From Hydrogenophaga sp. (lineage in GTDB: Bacteria > Pseudomonadota > Gammaproteobacteria > Burkholderiales > Burkholderiaceae_C), in the NCBI RefSeq assembly GCF_025699295.1, contig NZ_JAILWB010000006.1, positions 62,001-126,000 of the forward strand: a DNA stretch of 64,000 nucleotides, read 5' to 3'. Both the position numbers and the translations under genes were made by a program. The notes under the pieces are model-generated. The model was not told the origin of the DNA. It made no database searches and saw nothing but the letters and a program-made list of their open reading frames with translations. How positions within the stretch are numbered: position 1 is the first letter of the stretch; each line of letters begins with the position of its first letter. Positions 1 to 8,193 of this stretch are shown one piece after another.

Positions 1-871
1 GGTGCTCCAGGCGGTCCTCGACCCACTTCACGGGCGCACCGGCCTTGCGCGATGCGAGGCACATCAGCACCACATAGGGGAACACCGCCTGTTTGACCCC
101 GAAGCTGCCGCCCGAATCGCGTGGCACGCGGTGGCGCAGCTTGTTGCCGGGTACCTTCAAGGCCATGGCCATCACGGCGTGCAGCGAGAACGGGCCCATG
201 AAATTGGAGAGCACGTCGTAGCCCTCGTCGCCGGGCAGGTGTTCGGCGATCACCACCCCGCATTCCATGGGTGGGCAGCTGTTGCGCGGGTAGTGCACGG
301 TGGTGCGCACGGTGCGCACGCCGGGTTGGGTGAAGGCCGATTCGGGGTCGCCGTAGCGGAACGCGCGGTCCGACACCACGTTGCTGCCCACCGCCTCGTG
401 CAGCGGCGGGGCACCGTCCTGCAGCGCGCGTTCGATGTCCATCACCACCGGCAGCGGCTCGTAGTCGGCACGCAGCAGATCGAGCGCGTCCTCGGCGATG
501 TAGCGGTCTTCGGCCACCACCACCGCCACCGGTTCGCCCACGTGGCGCACACGGTCCACGGCCAGCGCCCAATGCTGCATGGGCTGCTTGACGCCCACCA
601 CGAAGGGCTGGGCCCAGGCCTGCACGTCGGCGCCGGTGAGCACCGCGCGCACGCCGGGCAGTGCCAGGGCCGCTTGCGTGTGGACACCGAGCAGGCGGGC
701 GTGCGGGTGTGGAGAACGCAGTACCGCCGCGTGCAGCGTGCCGGGGCGTGTGCCCAGGTCATCGGCGTAGGCGCCGCGGCCGTTCAGCAGGGCATCGTCT
801 TCCAGCCGCTCCATGCGCTGGCCGACCCATGCCTGCCGGGCGGCACCCACCAGATTGGGATCTGCGTGCAA
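1..871 (-). CDS. Xanthine dehydrogenase/CoxL-family molybdopterin-binding subunit (3' part cut by window)
   Basis: Partial: about 290 N-terminal residues are present and the rest lies beyond the left edge. The chain opens with the typical 'gQRMERLEDDALLNGRGAYADD' type lead-in followed by the a/b-hammerhead region (about residues 20-125, with SPHPHARL and VGEPVAVVVAEDRY) and the beginning of the Mo-cofactor-binding domain. Members of this family (CO dehydrogenase, aldehyde or xanthine oxidoreductase large subunits) hydroxylate aldehydes, purines or heteroaromatics using molybdopterin cytosine dinucleotide. The start is a TTG at 869-871, preceded by an AGGAGA ribosome site at the usual spacing; no upstream ATG fits. 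The substrate cannot be told because the active-site loop is outside the window. The small FeS and FAD subunits are not upstream, so either they lie downstream or the protein is a stand-alone type. Confidence 0.85.
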   Translation of the reverse strand, partial: MHADPNLVGAARQAWVGQRMERLEDDALLNGRGAYADDLGTRPGTLHAAVLRSPHPHARLLGVHTQAALALPGVRAVLTGADVQAWAQPFVVGVKQPMQHWALAVDRVRHVGEPVAVVVAEDRYIAEDALDLLRADYEPLPVVMDIERALQDGAPPLHEAVGSNVVSDRAFRYGDPESAFTQPGVRTVRTTVHYPRNSCPPMECGVVIAEHLPGDEGYDVLSNFMGPFSLHAVMAMALKVPGNKLRHRVPRDSGGSFGVKQAVFPYVVLMCLASRKAGAPVKWVEDRLEH

Positions 872-1019
872 TCTTGTCTCCTGTGCCGACGTGGCGGCTG
901 CTGTTCTCGTGCAGCGCCAGTGTCGAAGCGCAGGAGGTGCGCGCGTTATCGCCAGCGTCGGACGAATGACCGTCCGATCTGGCGACTATCCAAAAAGTCT
1001 GGTGACTTTGCGGCCGTGC

Positions 1020-1898
1020 TCAGATCACGTCCGAGCCCGGACCGGCCGGAGGCTCGAACAGGTTGACCTTGCGGCGGTAGTCGCTGGGGGTGATGCCCAG
1101 GTGCGCGCGGAAGAAGCGCGAGAAGTGGCTGGGCGCGGAGAAGCCGAGTTCGTGCGAGACATCGCCCACCGATTCCTGGCTGTGGGTGAGCCGCTGCACC
1201 GCATCCTCGAAGCGCAGCACATTGGCATAGACCAGCGGCGTTACGCGGGTGTCGCGCTGGAACAGCGTGAAGAAGTGCGCGCGCGACAGACCCGTGGCAG
1301 CGGCCAGCCCGTCGACGTCGAGCTCACGGGCAACGTCCTTGCGCATGAGCGCGATGGCCTGGCGGATGCGTGGATCCATTGCAACCGGAGGCTTGCTGCG
1401 CAGCAGGCTGGCCAGGTCACGCCAGCCCGAATAGCTCTCGACCACCGCAATGATGAGGTTGAAAAGCAGGTCTTCGAGGCGGCCCGGGGATACCTCGTCG
1501 TCCCACCAGAGTTCGAGCACGAATTCCTCGACCATTTTGCGGGTGGCTTCTGTGAGTCGCACGCAGGGCTCGGGAAAGAAACGCGGATGGCCCGACAGTG
1601 CCAGCGAGCGCTGCAACTCCGCCAGCCATCCGGGTTCGATGTAGAGCGCCAGGATCAGCGTGCGCGCACCGGGAGGCGCCTCGTGCTCATAGGCGTGATG
1701 TTCCCAGGCGTTGACCAGCACCGCGGTGTCGTCCGTGAGCGGCGCACGCTCACCCCGCACGCTGAACGCGCTGTCGGAACCACCGGCCTTGATGAGGATG
1801 TGGCAATGGTGATGGGCGTGCCCGACCAGCGGTGCGTCCATGTCGAGCAGCGCAACCCTGCCGAAGCGGCCCTGGAAGATCTTGATGGCTGAGGACAA
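1020..1898 (-). CDS. AraC-family transcriptional regulator
   Basis: 292 residues. The N-terminal cupin-like sensing domain (about 1-160) has the GHAHHHCHILI stretch typical of AraC_binding domains. The C-terminal double helix-turn-helix (about 190-285) includes LAAATGLSRAHFFTLFQ and the second-HTH signature VSHELGFSAPSHFSRFFRAHLGITPSDYR, given here only as a landmark at about residues 248-276. The start is a TTG at 1896-1898 with a GGAG site 7 nt upstream (1906-1909). It lies 148 nt upstream of the molybdopterin oxidoreductase on the same strand and probably controls it or an adjacent pathway; that role is inference from position. A perfect 12-bp palindrome sits just upstream of its start. 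Confidence 0.85.
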   Translation of the reverse strand: MSSAIKIFQGRFGRVALLDMDAPLVGHAHHHCHILIKAGGSDSAFSVRGERAPLTDDTAVLVNAWEHHAYEHEAPPGARTLILALYIEPGWLAELQRSLALSGHPRFFPEPCVRLTEATRKMVEEFVLELWWDDEVSPGRLEDLLFNLIIAVVESYSGWRDLASLLRSKPPVAMDPRIRQAIALMRKDVARELDVDGLAAATGLSRAHFFTLFQRDTRVTPLVYANVLRFEDAVQRLTHSQESVGDVSHELGFSAPSHFSRFFRAHLGITPSDYRRKVNLFEPPAGPGSDVI

Positions 1899-1920
1899 AT
1901 TCGAACTCCGAAATCAAAAC

Positions 1921-1932
1921 GATACCGGTATC
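1921..1932. promoter_or_regulatory. Perfect palindrome upstream of araC-type gene
   Basis: GATACCGGTATC is a perfect 12-bp palindrome lying 22 nt upstream of the TTG start of the AraC-type regulator. Its position suits an operator or autoregulatory site. No binding protein can be assigned. A related ATACCGGTA string occurs near 13339 in the promoter region of the other AraC/transporter divergon, which may be coincidence. Confidence 0.3.
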
Positions 1933-1987
1933 TGCGGTCACTGGATAGATGCCCTCCAGCCCGGCCACAGACAAACCCAAACAAAAG

Positions 1988-2047
1988 CCCTGGAAGCACC
2001 GCCTCCAGAGCCTTCGCTCTCCTCCCCCTCCTCGCCCACCGGAAACC
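1988..2047. repeat. Intergenic dyad repeat, family A, copy 1
   Basis: About 60 bp containing the imperfect hairpin CCTGGAAGC-ACC-GCCTCCAG followed by a C/T-rich tract and CCGGAAAcc. Nearly the same block recurs at 6653-6711 in the same orientation. Both copies lie in intergenic DNA next to AraC-type regulators. On the minus strand the hairpin is followed by a short T-rich stretch (GGGCTTTTGTTTG), so this copy may also act as a terminator for the methyltransferase gene that ends at 2098. Confidence 0.55.
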
Positions 2048-2097
2048 CGAACACATGGCGCCGCGGCGTCGCCTGTAGCGCGATGCAGCTCGGATGA

Positions 2098-2988
2098 TCA
2101 GCGCGTGCCCGCCCCCACCAGCATCTCGCACGGGCCCACGAAACCCTCCGACGGGGTTTCGAAGCGGAGCAAGGCTGCCTCTATTTCCCTCCACGTGTCG
2201 GTGCGCTCTTCGTCACTCAAGCTGGCCATCATCTGGTGCAGGGCACCGAAGGACTCGCGCTCGAAGCGCACGCACTCGGCAGCCGTGGGAAGACGCACGG
2301 GGGAATCGACCCTGCGCACCTCCACGTTCCGGAAGCCTGCCTGCTCCAGCGTCTTCGCCAGCACGCCTTCAGCCCCCAGCGAGAACGGCCCGGGTTGCCC
2401 AGGCAGGGGCGGCGGCAACTGCGCGCGGCGCCGGATGATGCCGACCGGCACGGCGAAGAAGGCGTTGCGATCCGCGGTGGAATACACCACCGCGGCGAAA
2501 CGCCCGCCCGGCTTCAGCGCATGGCGGATGCCGGCGAGGGCACGCTGCTGGTCGGGAAAGTAGATCAGGCCGACGCGCGACACTGCGGCGTCGAAGGAAG
2601 ACTCAGGCAACTGGTCGTGGCGCTCGCCATCGAGTTCCCGGGTGTCCACGTTCGCCAGCCCGGCCTGCTCGGCCGCTTGCCTCGCATGGCGAAGGATCGT
2701 CGGCGAGATGTCGGTGGCCAGCACGTGACCCGTCGCACCCACGCGGCGCGCGGCGACGAGGGTCTGTTCGCCCGCGCCAGCCGCGATGTCGAGCACGCGC
2801 GAGCCGGGGCCAACAGCGGCCATGTCCAGCATGGTTTCGGTTGCGGGGCCGAGCCAGCGGGCCAGCAAGGGGCCCCATCGGTTCCAGGCTTCGGCGGCGT
2901 TCTCCCACTGCGCGCGCGTGGTCTGGCGGAACTTCTCGGCGTCGAAAACCGCCGGGGCAGCGGGGGCGGCAATGAGGGCTTCGGTCAT
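2098..2988 (-). CDS. Class I SAM-dependent methyltransferase
   Basis: 296 residues. Methyltransferase motif I is clear: SRVLDIAAGAGEQTLVAARR at about residues 70-90, followed by motif II-like LATDISPTILRHARQ and a post-motif acidic stretch with SFDAAVSRVGLIYFPD. This is the UbiE/Methyltransf_11 type; the acceptor is unknown. I chose the ATG at 2986-2988, because an AAGGAG site (plus-strand 2996-3001) lies 7 nt upstream; an in-frame ATG at 3021 has no such site. The gene diverges from an HxlR-type regulator 128 nt away, which is the likely regulator. Such pairs are often inducible by small electrophiles or antibiotics, but nothing in the sequence fixes the inducer. Confidence 0.85.
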   Translation of the reverse strand: MTEALIAAPAAPAVFDAEKFRQTTRAQWENAAEAWNRWGPLLARWLGPATETMLDMAAVGPGSRVLDIAAGAGEQTLVAARRVGATGHVLATDISPTILRHARQAAEQAGLANVDTRELDGERHDQLPESSFDAAVSRVGLIYFPDQQRALAGIRHALKPGGRFAAVVYSTADRNAFFAVPVGIIRRRAQLPPPLPGQPGPFSLGAEGVLAKTLEQAGFRNVEVRRVDSPVRLPTAAECVRFERESFGALHQMMASLSDEERTDTWREIEAALLRFETPSEGFVGPCEMLVGAGTR

Positions 2989-3116
2989 GGCAGTGCTCCT
3001 TGAAAAAGACCGGTGCGACATGCACGGTCGGTCTTCAAGGTAGGCGCGATGCCGAGCGCCCTCAAGTCCAGAATCTGGAGTAGGCAGACCGGCAGCACGC
3101 CGATAGACTGGCCCGC

Positions 3117-3803
3117 ATGATCGACTACATGCAGTTCTGTACCGTCGCCCGGGGCGCCGAGGTGTTGGGCGAGCTGTGGACGCCGCTGGTGGTGCGCGAA
3201 CTGCTCTGCGGCAGCCACCGCTTCAACGACATCCACCGCGGCGTGCCGCGCATGTCGGCCACGCTGCTGACGCAACGCCTGCGCAAGCTCGAAGAGATCG
3301 GCGTCGTCGAGCGGCGGCGCGTCGAGAAAAGCTGGGAGTACCACCTGACGCCCGCGGGCGAAGAGCTGCGACCCATCGTCGTCGGCATCGGCCACTGGGG
3401 TGCGCGCTGGATCGGCAGCCGGCTGCGGCGCGAGCAGCTCGACGCGGGCTTCCTGATGTGGGACATCCGCCGCTTCGCGCGCCTGGACGAATTCCCCGAT
3501 GGCGAGCGCACCGTCGTGCATTTCCGCTTCAGCGATGCGCCGGCGGCCGAGCGGCAATGGTGGCTGGTGGTGGAACACCACGTGGCCGACCTCTGCCGCG
3601 ACGACCCGGGTCACGACGTCAGCGTGCTGGTGGACTCGACGGTGCGCGCGCTCACCGAAATCTGGACGGGTGACAGCGCCCCGGAGCGGGAGATGCAGTC
3701 GGGCGACCTGAAGGTGCAGGGCGCCGGGCGCAACGGCCAGCGGCTCTGGCGCTGGCTGGGGCGCAGCATGTTCGCGCCGACGCGCATGGCACAGCAGCGG
3801 TGA
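3117..3803 (+). CDS. HxlR-family winged-helix transcriptional regulator
   Basis: 228 residues. The N-terminal winged helix is of the HxlR type: VLGELWTPLVVRELLCG (about 17-33), then FNDIHRGVPRMSATLLTQRL and the wing VERRRVEKSWEYHLTPAGEEL. The length is about double the usual 110 to 130 residues. The extra C-terminal part (about 110-228) resembles the SCP2-like extension found on some HxlR proteins and could be a ligand-binding module. It is divergent from the methyltransferase (start 2988) with a 128-nt shared control region, and convergent with the aac(6') gene, whose stop is 30 nt away. Confidence 0.85.
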   Translation: MIDYMQFCTVARGAEVLGELWTPLVVRELLCGSHRFNDIHRGVPRMSATLLTQRLRKLEEIGVVERRRVEKSWEYHLTPAGEELRPIVVGIGHWGARWIGSRLRREQLDAGFLMWDIRRFARLDEFPDGERTVVHFRFSDAPAAERQWWLVVEHHVADLCRDDPGHDVSVLVDSTVRALTEIWTGDSAPEREMQSGDLKVQGAGRNGQRLWRWLGRSMFAPTRMAQQR

Positions 3804-3833
3804 ATAAGGCTGATGCGCGCCGTGGCGGCGGCC

Positions 3834-4415
3834 TCAACGCCTGCGTGCCAGCTCGTAGGCCTCACGGGTCTGAACCATGTACACGGCGGGGCCATCCGGT
3901 GTCGTGATGGTGCCCTTCTGCACAAAACCCGCCTTCTCGTAGCAACGTATCGCGCGGGGATTGTCCGGCGACGGGTCTGTCTGCACCTTGGTGACGGCGG
4001 GGTCGGAGAACAGACGGCTGACCAGCGCCCGCACAAGCGCAGTCCCGAGCCCTTTGTTCAAGTCCACGGCGTTTGCGAGCGATTGGTCAATGCCTCGCAC
4101 ACCGGGATCGGTCTCTTCTTCCCACCAACCATCCCCGCTGCCCATGGCGATGTAGGACTGCGCGTAGCCGATCGGTTCTGTGCCGATCATCGCGATGTAC
4201 GGGGTGACTCCTTCGGCGGCGAGCGCGCTCGGGCGGTAGTGTTGCCGGACTTCCTCAAGACTCGGTCGTGCTTCCTCTCCGCCCCACCATTCGACGATGT
4301 GTGGCCGATTGAGCCACTCGTGGAGCATCCCCAGGTCCGCCTCGGTCATCAAGCGGAGCGTGACGACAGTGCCCATGCTGCGCGGGGCGAGCCCGTCTTT
4401 CTGCGTATCGTTCAT
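3834..4415 (-). CDS. aac(6'): Aminoglycoside 6'-N-acetyltransferase, AAC(6')-Ib/IIa-like
   Basis: 193 residues of the GNAT fold. The protein matches the integron-borne AAC(6')-Ib and AAC(6')-IIa enzymes almost block by block: EWLNRPHIVEWWGGEEARP (33-51), VTPYIAM, EPIGYAQSY (80-88), GSGDGWWEEETDPGVRGIDQ (92-111), KGLGT (121-125, acetyl-CoA loop), QTDPSP, RAIRCYEKAGF and TTPDGPAVYMVQTR (171-184). My alignment from memory gives roughly three quarters identity. Such enzymes acetylate the 6'-amino group of kanamycin- and gentamicin-type drugs. Ser112 sits at the position where Leu or Ser is known to separate amikacin-type from gentamicin-type enzymes. The ATG overlaps the stop of the upstream GNAT gene (ATGA), giving translational coupling. 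No attC site, integrase or insertion sequence flanks it, so it looks chromosomal and resident. Confidence 0.85.
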   Translation of the reverse strand: MNDTQKDGLAPRSMGTVVTLRLMTEADLGMLHEWLNRPHIVEWWGGEEARPSLEEVRQHYRPSALAAEGVTPYIAMIGTEPIGYAQSYIAMGSGDGWWEEETDPGVRGIDQSLANAVDLNKGLGTALVRALVSRLFSDPAVTKVQTDPSPDNPRAIRCYEKAGFVQKGTITTPDGPAVYMVQTREAYELARRR

Positions 4416-4822
4416 CGTTGGCGAGAGTAGAAGAAGACATCGGCCATCCGCGGCATGCCCACCTTCTCGTAGAAGGCCACCGCGTCCGGCATGGACGCCA
4501 GCACCAGCGTCACGCTTGGGCCGAGGTCGGCACGCACAGCCTGCAGGAGCTGCTGGCCCACGCCCCGGCCCTGCGCGCTTCTGGACACCGCCAGTTCGGC
4601 CAGATAGGCCACCCATGCCCCGTCGCTCAGGCAGCGCGCCACACCCAGCAAGCGCCCGTCTGGCGCACGAGCCGACATGATGAGCCCCGCACCGGCCAGC
4701 ATCTGTCGCAATCGCGGCAAGTCGTCGATCGGCCGCGTCGTCCCCAGCCCCGACTCGATCAGCACGCGCCGGAACTCCTCCAACGGCAGGTCTGGTTCGC
4801 GTGCGCAGACGACGGCGCTCAC
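4412..4822 (-). CDS. GNAT-family N-acetyltransferase
   Basis: 136 residues. It has the single GNAT fold: a core beta strand LAELAVSRSAQGRGVGQQLL (about 82-101), where QGRGVG is the acetyl-CoA pyrophosphate loop, and the C-terminal AVAFYEKVGM element. The substrate is unknown. The start is a GTG at 4820-4822 overlapping the stop of the upstream SDR gene (GTGA), and its own stop overlaps the aac(6') start (ATGA). It therefore sits in the middle of a translationally coupled trio. The similarity to the neighbouring aac(6') is limited to the fold, so this is not a recent duplication. Confidence 0.85.
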   Translation of the reverse strand: MSAVVCAREPDLPLEEFRRVLIESGLGTTRPIDDLPRLRQMLAGAGLIMSARAPDGRLLGVARCLSDGAWVAYLAELAVSRSAQGRGVGQQLLQAVRADLGPSVTLVLASMPDAVAFYEKVGMPRMADVFFYSRQR

Positions 4823-5706
4823 GGCGCCTCCAGTTCGAAGGGCGGAACCACGCGGCCATCGATGTCGGTAAAACCGTAAATCCGCGCCAGATCGCCCACG
4901 CGGACCACCTGACCGCTGCGCTCCAGCACCTGGGGATCGCTGGCCAGAGCCACGACCGCACGTCCGATGTAGCGGGGCGACTCCGTCCGGCTCAGCGCCG
5001 GCCGTTCGCGCCAGTGTGCCTCGTCGGTCTGGTGGCCCGCCAGGACGAACTCGGTGCGCATCCAGCCCGGGGACAGGGCCACCGAGGCCACCCCATGGGG
5101 CCTCAACTCCTGCGCCATGCCGAAGGCCAGCCGCGTCATCGCGGCCTTGGCGAGGTCGTAAAACAGGTTGCCCTGCATGTAGCGGTCGCGGTCCCAGAAC
5201 GTCGTGGTCACGATCAATCCCCGGCCCTGGCGCACCAGCATCGGCGCGGCCAGCCTGCTGGCGAGCAGGTGATTGCGAACGCCGCGATCGAACATCGCAT
5301 CCCAATGCACCATCGGGCGTTCCCAGAACGGCGCCTGAAACACGCCATCGAAGGACTCGTGTCCGCCCCAGGCGTTGTTGACGAGGAGATCCAGGCGTCC
5401 CTGTTCGCGCTGGACGCGCTCGAAGAGCGCCTTGACCTGCCCTTCATCCGTATGGTCGCAGGCGACGGCAATGCCCCGTCCACCCGCGCGCGTCACTTCT
5501 TCGGCCGTCTCATCGATGCTGCCCGGCACCCGGTCCAGGTGCGACAACGATTTGATCTGTTCATAACCCGGCGCAGGCTGTTCGCGCCGGCTGCGTCCGG
5601 TCACGTACACGGTGGCGCCGGCTGCGCCCAGTTCTGTCGCGCATCCACGGCCAGCGCCACGGCTGGCGCCCGTTACAACGGCGATGCAATTGGAGAGGCT
5701 CTTCAT
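4819..5706 (-). CDS. Short-chain dehydrogenase/reductase
   Basis: 295 residues. It shows the classical SDR features: a Rossmann nucleotide loop TGASRGAGRG at about 12-21, the NNAWGG motif near residue 110 (variant of NNAG), and the catalytic YDLAK (YxxxK) near 184, followed by LSPGWMRTE. An NAD(P)H-dependent carbonyl reduction or alcohol oxidation is expected; the substrate is unknown. It lies 37 nt downstream of an AraC-type regulator on the same strand and overlaps the following GNAT gene by a GTGA. The four genes probably form one transcription unit ending with aac(6'). Confidence 0.9.
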   Translation of the reverse strand: MKSLSNCIAVVTGASRGAGRGCATELGAAGATVYVTGRSRREQPAPGYEQIKSLSHLDRVPGSIDETAEEVTRAGGRGIAVACDHTDEGQVKALFERVQREQGRLDLLVNNAWGGHESFDGVFQAPFWERPMVHWDAMFDRGVRNHLLASRLAAPMLVRQGRGLIVTTTFWDRDRYMQGNLFYDLAKAAMTRLAFGMAQELRPHGVASVALSPGWMRTEFVLAGHQTDEAHWRERPALSRTESPRYIGRAVVALASDPQVLERSGQVVRVGDLARIYGFTDIDGRVVPPFELEAP

Positions 5707-5743
5707 GGTGTGCTGTGGACGTGGATTCTGGTAGCCCTTGACC

Positions 5744-6601
5744 TTAGGTGATGTTGCCGCTCGTTGTATTGGAAGAATCCGAAACGACGCGCTGAACGAG
5801 CTGTTGCGGCGTCAGGCCGCACAAGGCGCGAAACTCGTTGATCAGGTGTGACTGGTCGTAGTACCCGGCGCACAGCGCAATCTCAGCCCATTGGGGCGTC
5901 TCGGCCGTTCGCAACAAGCGAAGCGTTCCGTGAAGTCGTTGCAGGCGGCGCCAGACGCTGGGCGCCAGACCGATGTGCGAGGCGAACAGCTGCTGCACGC
6001 GCCGTTCGCTGAGGTCCAGTTCGCCAGCAAGTTCCCGCACGGAGATGCCGCCCATCCTGGCGCCAAGGCGTCTTGCCGCGTGCTCCATCAGGTGGCGAGA
6101 GGGGTCCGAGGGGCGCTGCAATGCCTGCAGCGACTGAAGGACGTGCCGAACGCGCGTGACGTCGTCGGCTGCCGCCGCCAGTTGGTCGGGTACGTCGCGA
6201 TGCGCCTTGGGGACGATGTCGTCCCATTGCACGGAGAGCGCCGTCAACTCGTTGGCCGGAACACCGAACAGTCCCAGTGTTGCCCCGGGGTTGAGCGTGA
6301 TCGATAACCCGTGCATGTGGCCACTCATCGTGAGCAAGACGGGATCGGCCCGTGCCCCTGCGACATGGATGGATGCCGCGCCCCCGTGCAGAACAATGAG
6401 GAGACGAGACGCTCCGTCGGGCAGCACGCGCTCGACGGTCTCACGACCGGGCGTGAACCGCTCCTCGTAGGCCATGACATGGGCCACCGCCGATCGCAGG
6501 AAGGCCGGCACTGCGAACTCCGTCAGCGTGCTCGCCGGGACCGTGGTCTCGGAGGCGCATGACGGATCGTCTGGCAGTCGAATGAATAGACGTTCAGGCA
6601 T
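5744..6601 (-). CDS. AraC-family transcriptional regulator (first gene of the SDR-GNAT-aac(6') group)
   Basis: 285 residues from the ATG at 6599-6601. The N-terminal 150 residues form an AraC-type sensing region with MSGHMHGLSITLNPG; the C-terminal HTH pair is ISVRELAGELDLSERRVQQLF (about 190-210) and ALCAGYYDQSHLINEF (about 250-265), a DUF6597-like arrangement. No strong ribosome site precedes the ATG; a GTG at 6616 is an alternative start. It is the promoter-proximal member of a same-strand set with short or overlapping junctions, so it may regulate its own operon. Confidence 0.8.
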   Translation of the reverse strand: MPERLFIRLPDDPSCASETTVPASTLTEFAVPAFLRSAVAHVMAYEERFTPGRETVERVLPDGASRLLIVLHGGAASIHVAGARADPVLLTMSGHMHGLSITLNPGATLGLFGVPANELTALSVQWDDIVPKAHRDVPDQLAAAADDVTRVRHVLQSLQALQRPSDPSRHLMEHAARRLGARMGGISVRELAGELDLSERRVQQLFASHIGLAPSVWRRLQRLHGTLRLLRTAETPQWAEIALCAGYYDQSHLINEFRALCGLTPQQLVQRVVSDSSNTTSGNIT

Positions 6602-6652
6602 CGGCGGCTCGGTCACCGCGCAAAGTATGTCAGATGGGGCGGCTGCCGGCCG

Positions 6653-6711
6653 CCCTGGAAGCACCGCCTCCAGGGCCCCCGCTCTTCTTCCCCTCTTCAC
6701 CCTCCGGAAAT
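6653..6711. repeat. Intergenic dyad repeat, family A, copy 2
   Basis: Second copy of the element at 1988-2047, in the same orientation: CCCTGGAAGCACCGCCTCCA, then GGGCC and a C/T-rich tract ending CCGGAAAtc. It separates the aldehyde dehydrogenase stop from the AraC start. The two copies are about 4.7 kb apart and share a core of about 20 identical bases plus the flanking pattern. Confidence 0.55.
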
Positions 6712-8165
6712 CAGAACGGGTAGTGCCGCGGCGTGGTCTGCAGCGTGATCCAGCGCAGTTCGGTGAACTCGGCGATGCCGGCCTTGCCGCCGAAGCGGCC
6801 GATGCCCGAGCCCTTGACGCCGCCGAAGGGCATCTGTGCTTCATCGTGCACGGTGGGGCCGTTCACATGGCAGATGCCGGAATCGATCTTGCGCGCCACG
6901 TTGAAGGCGCGCGCGATGTCGCCGCCGAAGACGGCGGCGCTCAGGCCGTATTCGTTGTCGTTGGCGCAGGCAATGGCTTCCTCCACGCCCTTGACGCGCA
7001 CCACGCATTTCACCGGGCCGAAGGTTTCTTCGTGATAGATGCGCATGGCCGGCGTGACGTGGTCGAGCACGGTGGCGGGCATGAGCGTGCTGTCGGCCTT
7101 GCCGCCGCACAGCAGCTTGGCGCCCTTGGCCAGCGCGTCGTCGATGAGGGCATTGCAGTGGTCCACCGTGCCCTGGCCGATGACGGAGCCGAGCACCACG
7201 GGCTCGGGCTTGCGCGGGTCACCCAGGGGCAGGTTCTTCGCCTTGTCACTGAACTTCTTCACGAACTCGTCGGCGATCTTCTGGTCCACGATGATGCGTT
7301 CGGTGCTCATGCAGATCTGGCCGCTGTTGGCGAAGGCGCCGAAGGCCGCGCCGTTGACGGCGTCTTCGATGTTGGCGTCGTCCAGGATCACCATGGGTGC
7401 CTTGCCGCCGAGTTCGAGCACCACCGGCTTCAAGTACTTCGCGCAGGTCATGGCGATGATCTTGCCGACCTTGGTGGAGCCGGTAAAGTTCACGCGCCGC
7501 ACGGCCGGGTGCGCGACCATGGCCTCCACCACGGCGCCGGCGTCGGCCGGGGCGTTGGTGATGTAGTTCACCACGCCGGGCGGGAAGCCCGCGTCCTGGA
7601 AGGCCTCGGCGATGAGCTGGTGGGTGCGCGGGCAGTTCTCGCTGCCCTTGAAGATGACCGTGTTGCCGCAGGCCAGCGGCACGCAGATGGCGCGCACGCC
7701 CAGGATGATGGGTGCGTTCCACGGCGCGATGCCGAGCACCACGCCGGCGGGCTGGCGCACGCCCATGGCGAGCGAGCCGGGCACGTCCGACGGGATCACC
7801 TCGCCCGCCACCTGGGTGGTGAGCGAGGCGGCCTCGCGGATCATGCTGGCGGCGAGCATGGTGTTGAAGCCAGCCCACATGCCGGTGGCGCCGGTCTCTG
7901 CCGCCACGGCCTCGACGAACTTCGGCAGCTTGGCTTCGAGCGCGTCGGCGGCTTTGAGCAACAGCGCGCGGCGTTCGTTGGGGCCGGTTTCGCTCCAGGT
8001 CTTGAAGGCTTCGGCGGCGGATTCCACCGCCATCACCGCGTCTGCCGGGCTTGCGGCGGGCGCGCGCGTGGCCACGCTGCCGTCGAGCGGGTTGCGGCGT
8101 TCGAAGGTGGCGCCCTTCTCAGCCGTGACTTTCAGGCCGTTGATGAGCATGGACAGGTCGGACAT
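6711..8165 (-). CDS. NAD(P)-dependent aldehyde dehydrogenase, benzaldehyde/vanillin type
   Basis: 484 residues, the usual ALDH length. Visible features are the cofactor region VLGIAPWNAPIILGVRAI (about 143-160), NFTGSTKVGK (about 225-234), the general-base Glu in LELGGKAPM (about 250-258), the catalytic Cys in FANSGQICMSTERI (about 277-290) and ETFGPV near 385. The PWNAPIIL and SGQICMSTER forms are typical of the aromatic aldehyde (salicylaldehyde, vanillin, benzaldehyde) branch. The start has an AAGGAG site. It is the last gene of the run starting with the substrate-binding protein at 13236, so it likely oxidises an aldehyde derived from the imported compound. Confidence 0.88.
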   Translation of the reverse strand: MSDLSMLINGLKVTAEKGATFERRNPLDGSVATRAPAASPADAVMAVESAAEAFKTWSETGPNERRALLLKAADALEAKLPKFVEAVAAETGATGMWAGFNTMLAASMIREAASLTTQVAGEVIPSDVPGSLAMGVRQPAGVVLGIAPWNAPIILGVRAICVPLACGNTVIFKGSENCPRTHQLIAEAFQDAGFPPGVVNYITNAPADAGAVVEAMVAHPAVRRVNFTGSTKVGKIIAMTCAKYLKPVVLELGGKAPMVILDDANIEDAVNGAAFGAFANSGQICMSTERIIVDQKIADEFVKKFSDKAKNLPLGDPRKPEPVVLGSVIGQGTVDHCNALIDDALAKGAKLLCGGKADSTLMPATVLDHVTPAMRIYHEETFGPVKCVVRVKGVEEAIACANDNEYGLSAAVFGGDIARAFNVARKIDSGICHVNGPTVHDEAQMPFGGVKGSGIGRFGGKAGIAEFTELRWITLQTTPRHYPF

Positions 8166-8193
8166 GGTGGTTTCTCCTTGTGTGTGTGGGTGT

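Noticed and set aside
4423-4961. A long N-terminal extension of the aac(6') reading frame
   Set aside because: It is an out-of-frame translation of the upstream GNAT gene; the ATG at 4415 matches the family start and the ATGA junction.
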